Shown: in pieces, positions 1-9,400 of the stretch
How positions within the stretch are numbered: the stretch's first letter is position 1
Layout: each line of letters begins with the position of its first letter
Origin: Zygnema cylindricum
Taxonomy: Eukaryota > Streptophyta > Zygnematophyceae > Zygnematales > Zygnemataceae
DNA: 11,622 nucleotides
NCBI GenBank assembly: GCA_037447655.1
Contig: JBBHKE010003585.1
Location: 64,001-75,622 of the forward strand
Direction of reading: 5' to 3'
Made by a program: the position numbers and the translations under genes
The notes under the pieces: generated by a model
Told to the model about the DNA's origin: nothing
Seen by the model: only the letters and a program-made list of their open reading frames with translations
Databases searched by the model: none

Positions 1-35
1 TCTCCCTCTCCCCCTACGCCCTCTACCCCCAATTC
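1..35. repeat. Pyrimidine-rich tract (CTCCCT-like)
   Basis: The window opens with an imperfect tract of C and T in CTCCCT-type units. Read in the sense of the minus-strand gene it is a purine (GGGAGA) tract downstream of that gene's stop codon. It probably continues outside the window. Confidence 0.7.
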
Positions 36-189
36 CCTCTTCAAAATTGAGCTGGAACAATTAGAATTTTAACGCTTTTTTGTGTTGAGAGGGCAAAAAC
101 AAACTAGCAAAAATATTCCACAGAATGAGAACTTAATCCTGGATTTGAATGATTTCCGGATCATGTACTGTGAGAACCATATCTTGGAC

Positions 190-3100
190 TTACGCAATTT
201 CAGTATCATATACTGCCCACCATAGAGCCAAGAATTTGTGAATTCTGTTTGCAAAACTTGTAAGCTCATAAAGGTAGGGTCCATATCGATCCCGCTGTTC
301 CTCCATAGGTCTGCAATAGTATGATGCCACCTTATATTAGATAGTATATTCCCACCCTATCTTAGAAAGGTATGATCCACCCTATACTAGATAGGTGTGA
401 TTCCATCCTATATTAGATAGATCTGATCAGACCAAAAATTAAATTACGTGTATCCGTACCCTATATTATATATGTGTTTTAAAAATTCCCATCATCAGAC
501 TGTTGAAAGAGATTTGCAAGAAAATTGCAACCATTTTTTCAAAACTCGAAGATGCTCCGGTGCTCACCCATTGTGATCGTTGATTTTCTTCACAAAGTCC
601 AAAAGCACCTGTAATTGAAACACGAATTGCAAGAAAACAAGTTAACTTACTAAAACAGCTATTCAGAATTTATTTAGACGCTATGGAGCACCCCCCGAGA
701 AGGGAAAAAAGAAGGGAAAAGATAAGAACATAGTCATCGATGGCTGTTGAAATCACCTGAGGAACTCCCACCAAAAATTTGACAAGAGTTTTTAAGACTC
801 CAGAAGCTGAGCCCAATGAAGCAAGAGTCTGCCGTCTGGAAGACAAAATGGTCCCTATCAGAAACATAAAACGAATGCCTAAGCCCTAAACAAAAAGAAA
901 AAAGAATAAAAATCAGCTTCTTTCGAAACAAAAAGCTGAATCTAACCTCTGTCGCAACAAACCAGGAAATTGCTCATCAGCAAATTAACTACAGCTTACA
1001 TCACTATTAGTGATAATAACTCTAATTCGAGAGTGATTCTCTTTGATCTAAAATCATATTTATGTTCATAACACTATTTGTTGAAGTGGTCCATGCCATG
1101 TGGAAAACATAATTCAGTGTAGTTAATACTAAATCCGCTGTAACACTAAAAAATCATCGACTCTAATAGCAATGGGCAGTATACCAGGCAACTAAAAGAT
1201 GACAATTAAAAAAAATAAAAAGAGCTTAAGACTAGATAATTTTCCTGTCTCAGCAAATCGTGAATACCTGTCCATTTGCTGTTGCCACAGAAGGGCATAT
1301 TTCTGACCAATAGTTCCCCCAGTTGACATAAGAACCTCGACCTCCTGTTGCCTTTTTTTCTCCGACTGTTCTCGATGGTTTTTTATAATTGTGCCCCTAA
1401 AGTCCTTGGGCAAATAAGTAAGGACTGCGTTGCAAAAACCAGCCATGTTTAGTATTGAAACCTAAACATGCCTGTTCTTCTTTAGACAAAAACAAAGAAA
1501 GAGATCTTCCTGTTCAAATTGAGGTCAGTGCAAACCATTAAATTTTAAATGTCCTTTTCCTTCAGCCAAAGAAAAACTATTCAAAGGGAAATACTACATA
1601 TATCTAAAAAAAAAGGGGAGTGCACATTTTCACCCTAAAAAATCACATTTGCAAAACTATTAAAATGTGAAAACTGATTGAGCAGAAAAAATTATACCGA
1701 TTCAAAACACTTTTTCACTTGTGAAAAAAAAAACACCCCTACTATTTGCAATACTATTAGAACGTGAAAGTGAAAAATCATACCCATTTGTAACAGTTTT
1801 TCGCCTGTACTTTTTAATATACTGTTACAATGTGAAAACTGGCCAGACAGGAAAAAAACATACCCAGACCCTAAAATGTGTAAAAAATACTTTTTCACTT
1901 GTACTATTTGCCACACTAATAGAATGTGAAAACTGGTTGAGCAGAAAAAAGAATCGTACCCATTTGAAACACTTTTTCACTTGTACTTGCTTGATATGCT
2001 GCAACGGCCTTAAGGAGCTCAGTTATCTTTTCTGTCCATCGTTTTGAGGCTTCAGCAAGGGATTGAGACAAAGGTGTATCCTCCTTTTGAAGCTGCAACC
2101 GATCATCAGATATGAACAATTTTTAGACAAACAAGAAAATGTTTGTAAGTTTAGTGATTTTTTTGAGATTCTTCACAAACTAAGACTTTGTCAGAACTTT
2201 CAAATTTTAGACAAACTCAGACAAGAAAGGTTTTGTAAGATCCATGATCAGATTTGTACAAATTTTAGACAAGCTCAAATAAGAAAATATTTGTAAGATC
2301 AATGCTTTCCTTGTGGTTCTTCATAAACTAAGACTTTGTCAGATTTTCAAATTTTAACAAGCGCAGACAAGAAACTGTTGTGAGATCGGTGTACTTTTAT
2401 GATTCCTAAAAACTAAGACTTTGTCAACTATTGCAAATTTAGATAAACGCAGACAAAAAAATATTTGTAGGACCAGTGATTTTCCTGTAATTCTTAAAAA
2501 TTTAAGACTTTTTAAAATGAGATTCACTTACTCTTCTAGTATCTCACCAGAAAACATTGTAAAACTACACTTTACCATTACTAGCGTGCAAATAGTCACG
2601 CTAATAATGGCAGCAGCACTTGCCTTTCCTGTTCCATCAACATCGTTAAATTCCTCAAACAATGACTACAGAAAAAGGCAGGAGTCCGATAAAAATGGTA
2701 GGTGGCCAGAATACAACAAACATCTCCGAGAAAGAAAAAGACTGGCCTAAACACTTTCTGGCCTCCACCCCTCTTAAGTTTCTTATGGGGGAATTATACA
2801 AGCCAAGTAGCTGGCATTACTGGCACAGTACATAGTATTTGTACAAAAAACTGTAATGTATTGCAGAAAAAGTACATTTTTCTGTACAGTTACAGTGACC
2901 ACAGACCAATACGTACAATTACCCTAATATATCCTACCTACAAACAGATACTTTTTAGAGATGAAAAACTCACTGTTGCCGGCCAATTTTGTTTGTCCAG
3001 AAGAAAAAGAATCTCTTCCATTTGCTCTCGGTTCTTCCATAAGTTCTCGTCAATTTTATGGGGAGGAATGAGATGCAAAGTCTCTAAAAGGTCATCATTA

Positions 3101-4211
3101 TTGCCTGCAAGTGAAACCGTGGGATTATTAGTCAAGAAAGATCCACACTATTATTTGTGGTTAATCATGAGAAATTCACACTACTATATTATATTATGTT
3201 CACTATTGTATTTGATTAGTCTGGAGAGATTTAAACTGCTATATCTGGTAATTCTGGAGAAATCCTCACTGTTATATTATACTAAGTTCATTATTATATT
3301 TCTCTCGTCTGGACAAATTCGAACAGTTAGCATTATAATGTGTTCTTTATAATATTGGGGTTAGTCTGGAGAAATCCACACTATTACCTTATGCTAACTA
3401 TTGCATTTAGTTACTCTGGATAGATTTACATTGTTTATGTTTGATTAGTCTGAAGCTATCCACATTATAACATGTGGTTAGTACACATGTGTTTGGTTAG
3501 TCTGAAGAACTATACACCATTACATTTGGTATACACACTTATTTTGCGTTAATCTGGAGATCCAGAATTTTATTTCGGTATCCACACCGTTATAATATGT
3601 TTTTTTTAATTCACATATATGTGTGGGAATAATAATAAGCATCACTGCAGATTACAACGTACAAAAAAAGCAAAAACTGAATCTTGAAATACATTTTAGA
3701 AGTTACTACAAGTGATAACCTTTGAATTTGAATAACACTAACAGGTACTATGACAAGATCCAAATACTTAACTGGCTATTTGATAGAGATCTTAACCAGG
3801 AAAATAATAATAATAATAATAAATAAATTTTCAGAAAGTGATCACCTTTTTATTTAAACACTTATGTCTACAATTAAAACATTCAGAGATCTTAACAAGA
3901 GAGGAAAAAAACATAAGATCAAAGAAAATGAAGCACAGCTTACAATAGAAACCGGTAACGGTTTATATTAACAAGATCAACAACCGTTTGTCAATAACGT
4001 CGTAGGGATATTATATTAAGCTGTGACTCAATGAAAGGAAGATGTACAAACCTTCAGTTTTCTGTCTTTCTGTATTGAACTGATCAGTCAAAACTTGTAA
4101 CCTTGAATCCAATTCCGTGACTTCTGGTACAATAGGATCAAAAGGATAATTGTCATAAAACTTTGCCAAAAACGCTCGTGTAATCGGTACAAGTCCTTCA
4201 GTTGAAGCCAT
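190..4211 (-). CDS. Conserved plant protein of unknown function, seven exons, 273 aa as read
   Basis: The exons, in transcript order, are 4211-4052, 3104-2974, 2092-1960, 1424-1268, 835-757, 608-568 and 310-190. All six introns are GT-AG and all joins keep frame (phases 1, 0, 1, 2, 0, 2). The start is the first ATG after an in-frame TAA. The protein begins MASTEGLVPITRAFLAKFYD. It then has an acidic linker, a block around residues 65-97 with PPHKIDENLWKNREQMEEIL, a helical segment (98-141), DFRGT followed by a charged helix (150-176), QKYALLWQQQMD, LASLGSASGVLKTLVKFLVG (198-217), a VLLDFVKKIND stretch and GPMEEQRDRYGP near the end. I see no signal peptide or catalytic motif. I recall plant homologues with the same blocks but know no function. 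The final TAA overlaps a perfect donor, so a further exon could lie outside the window. The C-terminus is therefore less certain than the rest. Confidence 0.85.
320..424. repeat. Four-copy 25-26 bp tandem repeat in intron 6 of the minus-strand gene
   Basis: Units beginning near 320, 345, 371 and 396 share the pattern tatgatccaccctatattag followed by atag. The array stops about 10 bp from the 3' splice site of exon 7 (AG at 312-311). Confidence 0.85.
996..1182 (-). mobile_element. Inverted-repeat element (MITE-like), copy in intron 4 of the minus-strand gene
   Basis: The minus strand of this segment aligns by eye along its length with 7015-7200. Shared blocks include atactgcc, gctattagagt and ggaccactt, followed by a diverged gtgtt/aaca stretch. 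The ends are roughly inverted (ttacatcactattag at one end and ctctaatagc at the other), as in a miniature inverted-repeat transposable element. No transposase reading frame is present. Exact borders and any target-site duplication were not resolved. Confidence 0.65.
1690..1990. repeat. Tandem array of 82-94 bp units spanning the exon 3 end and its 5' splice site (minus-strand gene)
   Basis: A marker block like actttttcacttgtac recurs at 1971, 1889, 1796 and 1708. It is accompanied by an acccatttg block (the donor region) and an aatgtgaaaactgg block. The copy at 1960-1986 is the real end of exon 3 and its donor. The others lie in intron 3. Confidence 0.85.
2117..2512. repeat. Degenerate five-copy tandem array in intron 2 of the minus-strand gene
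   Basis: Recurrent blocks are attttagacaaactcagaca, tttgtaagatc and cacaaactaagactttgtca. The marker ttttag or a close variant lies at 2123, 2205, 2263, 2352 and about 2437, so most units are 60-90 bp. The array ends about 25 bp from the exon 3 acceptor at 2093. Confidence 0.85.
3121..3600. repeat. Degenerate tandem array in intron 1 of the minus-strand gene
   Basis: The stretch is built from variants of a block like ttagtctggagaaatccaca followed by ctattatattatg, repeated many times with drift (for example near 3217, 3247, 3361, 3448 and 3498). It begins about 15 bp from the exon 2 acceptor at 3105. Confidence 0.8.
3803..3828. repeat. (AAT)n microsatellite
   Basis: About six consecutive AAT triplets followed by AAAT units lie inside intron 1 of the minus-strand gene. 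Confidence 0.85.
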
Positions 4212-4497
4212 CTCAAACCAATCTACCAATGTGCTTAACAAATTTTCACTTTCTAAATGACTTCCCTTTTAAAAACAAATAAAAACGAAAAAAACTACCT
4301 CATTCTTGTGATAATAGCTTGAAACGAGCTTCGTTCAAGACTTCTTTAGCTCTTTAGGCTATTTACCAGGGGAGAAGACAGATCCAATTTAGTGCCACTA
4401 GCACAGTAGCTGACAGCCATGCTCATACAGTAGGTTGCAATCCAATGTTTAAAACGTGCGAGTGTTTCGTGCGAGCACCGTACATGGAACCATTGGT

Positions 4498-4608
4498 AAA
4501 AAGTGCGGATACGCTGGCAAACGCTATCTGGTAGCCCCTTGTTGTATACGTACTATATGATAATACGGAGCTACCAGATATAGCGTTTGCACGCGTTTTC
4601 GCACTTTT
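4498..4608. repeat. Long hairpin: 38/39-nt arms, 34-nt loop
   Basis: The left arm at 4498-4535 and right arm at 4570-4608 are inverted copies. They share aaaagtgcg, an acgc block, gcaaacgctat and atctggtagc, with only a few mismatches and a two-base indel. The hairpin lies about 290 bp upstream of the minus-strand gene's ATG. It could be a small foldback transposon relic or a small-RNA precursor. The sequence does not decide between them. Confidence 0.8.
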
Positions 4609-4702
4609 GATCTATGCATGCAATGGCAAATCCTAAACAAAGCGTCACGAGCCTATTTTGATTCGAAGAATATTCTAATCGGACGCTCAAGATCCAGCAG
4701 AG

Positions 4703-5292
4703 TACGGCATTAAAGTACGGTACACCGCGCATCGTTATTAGTGTCAAAGTTTAAATAGTGTGGAAGTAAATATACCGTCATTGACGCTAATTAAAATTTT
4801 TTTTTTTTTTTTAAAAAAGGTGTATTCTAATTTCGGCGTTTATGCTAATTTGGGAACAGCAAAAATGGAATATTCGCTGTATGATTATATACATTAATAT
4901 ATGTATCCGTACAAAATATTGAAAATCGTACGCCATCGTGAAATATAAATATCCGTACATGTAAGACTAATTTACGTGTCAGAACAATCCTGTTTTTTTA
5001 GCGCACGATCCTATGCGTGCGCGTCTGATTTAACTCATTTTTTGTAAAATTTTCACTTGAAAAGGTACATTTATGTACGGTCTGACATCGACTGTACACC
5101 ACACTATTTAGATGTAATTGTAATTCGTCCTTTACGCTATTTTGTACGGTACCTTAATTAACGTCAAGGAAAAATTAAAATCATGTATCCTATTTGAGGA
5201 AAAAAATCAAAATTTTAAGAACCTAAATTAGTGTAGTTGACACTAATGACGATGCGCGGTGTACTGTACCATAATGTACTTTTAACGCCTTA
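4703..5292. mobile_element. Foldback element of about 590 bp with inverted ends
   Basis: The 28-nt block at 4720-4747 (starting gtacaccgcgcatcgt) is repeated inverted at 5237-5264 with one mismatch. The inversion extends outwards, with gaps, to cggcattaaagtac on the left and gtacttttaacgcct on the right. TA flanks both outer ends, which would suit a TA target duplication, but two bases prove little. Inside is non-coding, with a 16-nt T run near 4797. This is probably a non-autonomous DNA transposon. Confidence 0.65.
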
Positions 5293-5365
5293 CATCGCTA
5301 TCAGAGTTAATCACAACCAAGTGCGACCTAAATCCAGAAATTAGAAATTAATGTTAGCAGCACAT

Positions 5366-5465
5366 GGGCACTATAGTGTCAAGTGGCTATTTTTACTCCA
5401 CGTCACACATAACATAATTTATTGTAGCTCAGACGTGCTTTGAGCCACTATAGTTCTAGTGCTCG
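5366..5465. repeat. Small imperfect foldback of about 100 bp
   Basis: The segment gggcactatagtgtcaagtg near 5366 is matched in reverse complement by gagccactatag followed by tctagtgctcg at 5442-5465. Pairing is partial. Confidence 0.5.
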
Positions 5466-6049
5466 TATAGTTTGGTATTTGTTTTTCTTTTTATTTTCCA
5501 AGCTTTCACTTTTAAGCGTTTAGTTTTTAACTAAAATGTTGTGTGCTGTAGCGTTTTAGTGTTTTTAGTCGTTATGGATTTTTGTCTCTTGCCGTTAATG
5601 GTCGTCAGGTTCAATCATGTTTTAGGGTTGATGGTTTAGGGTTGTTTATACGTTGATGGTTTAACCATCGCGTTTTTGACAATCGAATCAAATTCGTTTT
5701 TTTTTGTACTGAACTGCTAACTACAGTACCCTATGCATGTAATACTGTGGCAAAACATTGATTACACCATAATCTGGAATTTTTGTGTTGGGAGTATCGT
5801 AACGAGACTATTGTAACGATATCAGTGGACAAAAAGAATCCACGTCGCTTCGAACACTCATTGTATTTACTTTCGCTAGATTTGGAATTGCACGTGTTCT
5901 ATGTATTTCTGGGGCCTGTGCCAACTTTCAGTGCAACCGTTTTGTCGTTCCATGTCACAATACATGGTTCCAGACTTCCCGGGCAGTCGTCTCCCCAACG
6001 GACTTCTTTTCAAATTGCCTTAAAGCATTCGTTCCGCCAAATCTCCTTC
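5466..6049. other. Spacer upstream of MAD2, probable promoter and 5' leader region
   Basis: No coding potential is recognised here. The region holds two telo-box motifs, an imperfect palindrome gatggtttaaccatc at 5655-5669, and otherwise unstructured sequence before the pyrimidine tract. The transcription start could not be placed. Confidence 0.4.
5619..5645 (+). promoter_or_regulatory. Pair of telo-box motifs
   Basis: TTTAGGGTT (the complement of AAACCCTAA) occurs twice, 16 bp apart, about 800 bp upstream of the MAD2 ATG. Telo-boxes are known in plant promoters of genes expressed in dividing cells. The distance from MAD2 makes a role here uncertain. Confidence 0.35.
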
Positions 6050-6285
6050 AGCCTCTTCCTCTCCCTCTCCCTCTCCGTGTCCCTCACCCTTGTCCTCGCC
6101 CGCGCCCGCACCCTCTCCTTGTCCCTCTCTCTTCTCCCTCTCCCTCTCCCTGTCCTCCTTCCTCTCCTTCTCTCTCTTCCTCTCCCTCTCCCTGTCCCTC
6201 TCCCTCTCCCTCCCCCTCTCCTCCCCCTCTCCCTCTCCCGCTCCCTCTGTTTCTCCCTCTCCCTTTTCCTCTCCCTCTGCCTTTA
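6050..6285 (+). repeat. (CTCCCT)n polypyrimidine microsatellite upstream of MAD2
   Basis: About 235 bp of almost pure C and T on the plus strand, in CTCCCT, CTTCCT and CTCTCC variants, end about 145 bp before the MAD2 start codon. It could fall in the promoter or 5' leader. The reading frames that cross it are low-complexity Ser/Leu/Pro strings and are not genes. Confidence 0.95.
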
Positions 6286-6430
6286 TTTTCTACCTTTGTG
6301 CCAAACCCGAATTAATCAGCGAGTACAGATAGTGCATTTAAGATTGAGAAAAAAGGGCTCATTAAAGAGAATATTGGTCATTCAGGATTGTTACAAAAAA
6401 ATAAACGCCAACATAAACTAGTTTTTCACA

Positions 6431-9400
6431 ATGCCGATTACTCCTCAATGTACACGTGATGTGATCACAATCAAGGGGTCAACGGCTATTGTTACCGAGT
6501 TTTTCGGTAAGTCCTTAATGTTTTTCTGAGAATGTGTGCTGAAACCTAACAATTTCTAAGTTCGAAGCACCTCTATTTTGTAAAAGAATACATATTCAAT
6601 ATCAAGTGACTTCTATTTGAGACAGCTCATGTTTTGATTCTGTCACTGCTTGCTTGCTGGCTCTTTGTTGGAGAGTTAACGTGCTTACATTTGTATATTT
6701 TTTTTTTGTATCAAAAATTGATATTTCTGATCTTTCCTTTTCTCTAATGAGTACTGATATTTACGCTATTTCCTTTTTAGTAAGGAATATTGATATTTCT
6801 GATCTCTTCTTTTCTGTAATGAGTATATCGGCCGTTTCCTGTTTTGTAATAAGTATTAAAATTTCTTCTGTTCCTGGTGGTGTTGTCTCTCTATTCGACA
6901 TCAACCAGGCTATGCTCTAAACAGGTAAATTTCTATAACCTAAATTTGTTTCAACTCAAAAAAAACATATTACAGATGATTCTTTAGTGGTGTTCAGTCA
7001 GAAAAAAAAGGCCCATACTGCCTATCGCTATTAGAGTTAGCAATTTAAAGCAGATGTAGTAACAGCCATACTAAATCATATTCTGCAACGTGGTTCATTA
7101 TGGACCACTTTACCATATGGTGTTGTTAACACTAATTTACGATTTTGGCTCAAAAAAGAAATGCACGTAAAAAGTGTGACATCTCTAATAGCGTTGTTAA
7201 GTGTAGGGGCGCTATATCTTTAGTGTTCCAGGTGACATTCGTCTCCTTTACCATACTCTGTTAACCTGATGCGTTAGTTTATTTGTTTTGCAGCATTTTG
7301 TACCAGAGAGGAATTTATCCCGAAGAAAAATTCACGCGAACCAAAAAGTATGGCTTGCCAATGCTGATATGTAAAGATCCTGGGGTGTTGGACTATCTTA
7401 AGAACATTATGGCTCAGCTGTCAGGTGAGCGATGCAGGATAATTTGTCTCAAAGTTCTGTTTCGGTTGTTTCAGATGACAAAAAGTGTCAATTCAAGGTG
7501 AAAAAACTTAGCGCGAATCTTGCGGTTGACCTTGTGAATTGTGTCAGCTGGTGAATAGGAATGTAATGATTCGTAAATACACATTTCTACTTGGTCCTAG
7601 CTTCTTAAAAAAAATTGCAAGGACGGGGTCTCATGTCATCAGACTCAGTATTGGTTTATCCCAAGGTGAACTGCTGTATTTTTTTTTGCCAACCTGTTTT
7701 GATGAAAATGTGACGTCTGGATGTAAAACTCGAAAAGTGTCGCTTGTATGTTAGAAAGTAATGCTTGCTGCTTCTAAATTTGAGAAATGGCAGTCTGGCT
7801 GGTTATCCTTTTTTTGGTTCAGAGCTAGAATTAAAGCCTACTGAAGGTGTGAGAAAAACTTCTAAGTGTTTTATTGTGTTGTTCCAGAGTGGCTACTGGA
7901 TGGATCCTTGCAGCAGCTAGTCATGGTTATTGCAAGTATCAACTCCAAAGAGGTTCTGGAACGCTGGGCGTTTCGCATTGAGACTGATCAGGACGTGCTT
8001 GAAACAGGGTAAGGCATTCTGGCTGCATTTGGTAGATACACTGTGAACCGTCATTAAGGTAAAGAAATTATAGTAGTGTTATCAATTTTATTTCAGTTTC
8101 AAACGACTTGGCTGTTTTTGAACCGTTTGAAGAGTTAAGAAAAAGTCAATTAGTACTATCAACGCTATTTTGTGGTCAGAGGGCAAAAAGAACGGCACCA
8201 ATTATGATTGTGGAAATGATTACAATGACCTTTGACGCTTGAGTATGCAAGGGTTGTTTGTTTCCCCTTTATCAGAATCATATTCTCTAGCAATGTGGAG
8301 GATTCCATGCCTGAAATGTGACTCTGTTTTATTACTGTTTGTGATTTGTGCTTTGCTCATGTTCTGCCCACAGATGTTGTGAGTTTAATTGGAATAGACA
8401 CTTGCATTACGACAGCTATTATGACTCCGGGTGGAAGGATGCAAGTTGTATATTAGCGAGAGAAGAAAAAGTTGTATCCTCTGTTGCTCACTTTGTTGTG
8501 TTGAAGTGTGTCTTGATTCTCTGCTTCAAACAAAAATAGTCTTTTAGTCTTTCTGATTGGTTGAAGACAAACAAAAATGTTTTTTTTGTTTTAATTCTGG
8601 AATGTTCAGGGCGACAAAAAAGAAATCTGATAAAGTCATTGCTGGAGAAATTCAGGCAATCATTCGACAGATAACATCCAGTGTTACGTTCCTTCCACTC
8701 CTTGACGAGCCTTGTGAGTCATGCATCATAAAATTCCTTTGCTTTGTATAAGAATTGTCGGCCGAAATCTCATGTTCGCCATATTCATCCGTGACTGGCA
8801 GCTTCCATTTGTTAAAGTGTTAGGATTTTGATATTATATGCATTTGACATGCATTTTCAACACTCTATGCAAGCATTCTATGAACTCACCGACAGCATGT
8901 CTATAAACATTGTTATGAACATCGTGTATTTCGAATAAACATCGTGTATTTCTAAAAAAAACCGTCTCACAAAATATTCTCCAATGTTGTTCAATTGGTC
9001 GCAGGCACCTTCGACCTTTTGGCATACACAGCTTTGAATGTTGAAGTACCTGCCTCTTGGGAAGAAAGCGACCCTCGACTTATTGTTAACTCTCAGGATG
9101 TAAAGTTGCGATCATTCAATACGAAGGTCTGTAAAGCTGGCACATGTTGATTAAGTCAAAAACTAGTAGTTGCTCAAAGATTGACTGATTTGGACTTTTG
9201 ATAACGGTGTACCTGGAGTCAGAATTGCTGATAATATCCAAACAACTCTAAAGTATGACAGTGACGGTAAAACGTTTAGAAGCTGTCAATAAGTTTAACT
9301 TTCGTTTATCCTTTGTCATTAGCTTTTCTTGACCATCCATTTATCTTTTCTTGACTTATGTTAAAAAAAATTCAGCGTGTTTTTGAAAAGTCTAAATGTC

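Noticed and set aside
2421-3352. Overlapping plus-strand frames of 109 and 216 codons
   Set aside because: They run antisense across exon 2, introns and tandem arrays of the minus-strand gene. Their composition follows the repeats.
5619-5645. Interstitial telomere
   Set aside because: There are only two isolated telo-boxes and no tandem TTTAGGG array.
5783-6421. Open plus-strand frame of 212 codons upstream of MAD2
   Set aside because: Most of it is the CTCCCT microsatellite read as Leu/Ser/Pro. It has no family resemblance, and its end abuts the real MAD2 start.
6654-6920. Plus-strand frame within MAD2 intron 1
   Set aside because: It is produced by the 36-bp intronic array and ends inside the microexon in the wrong frame.
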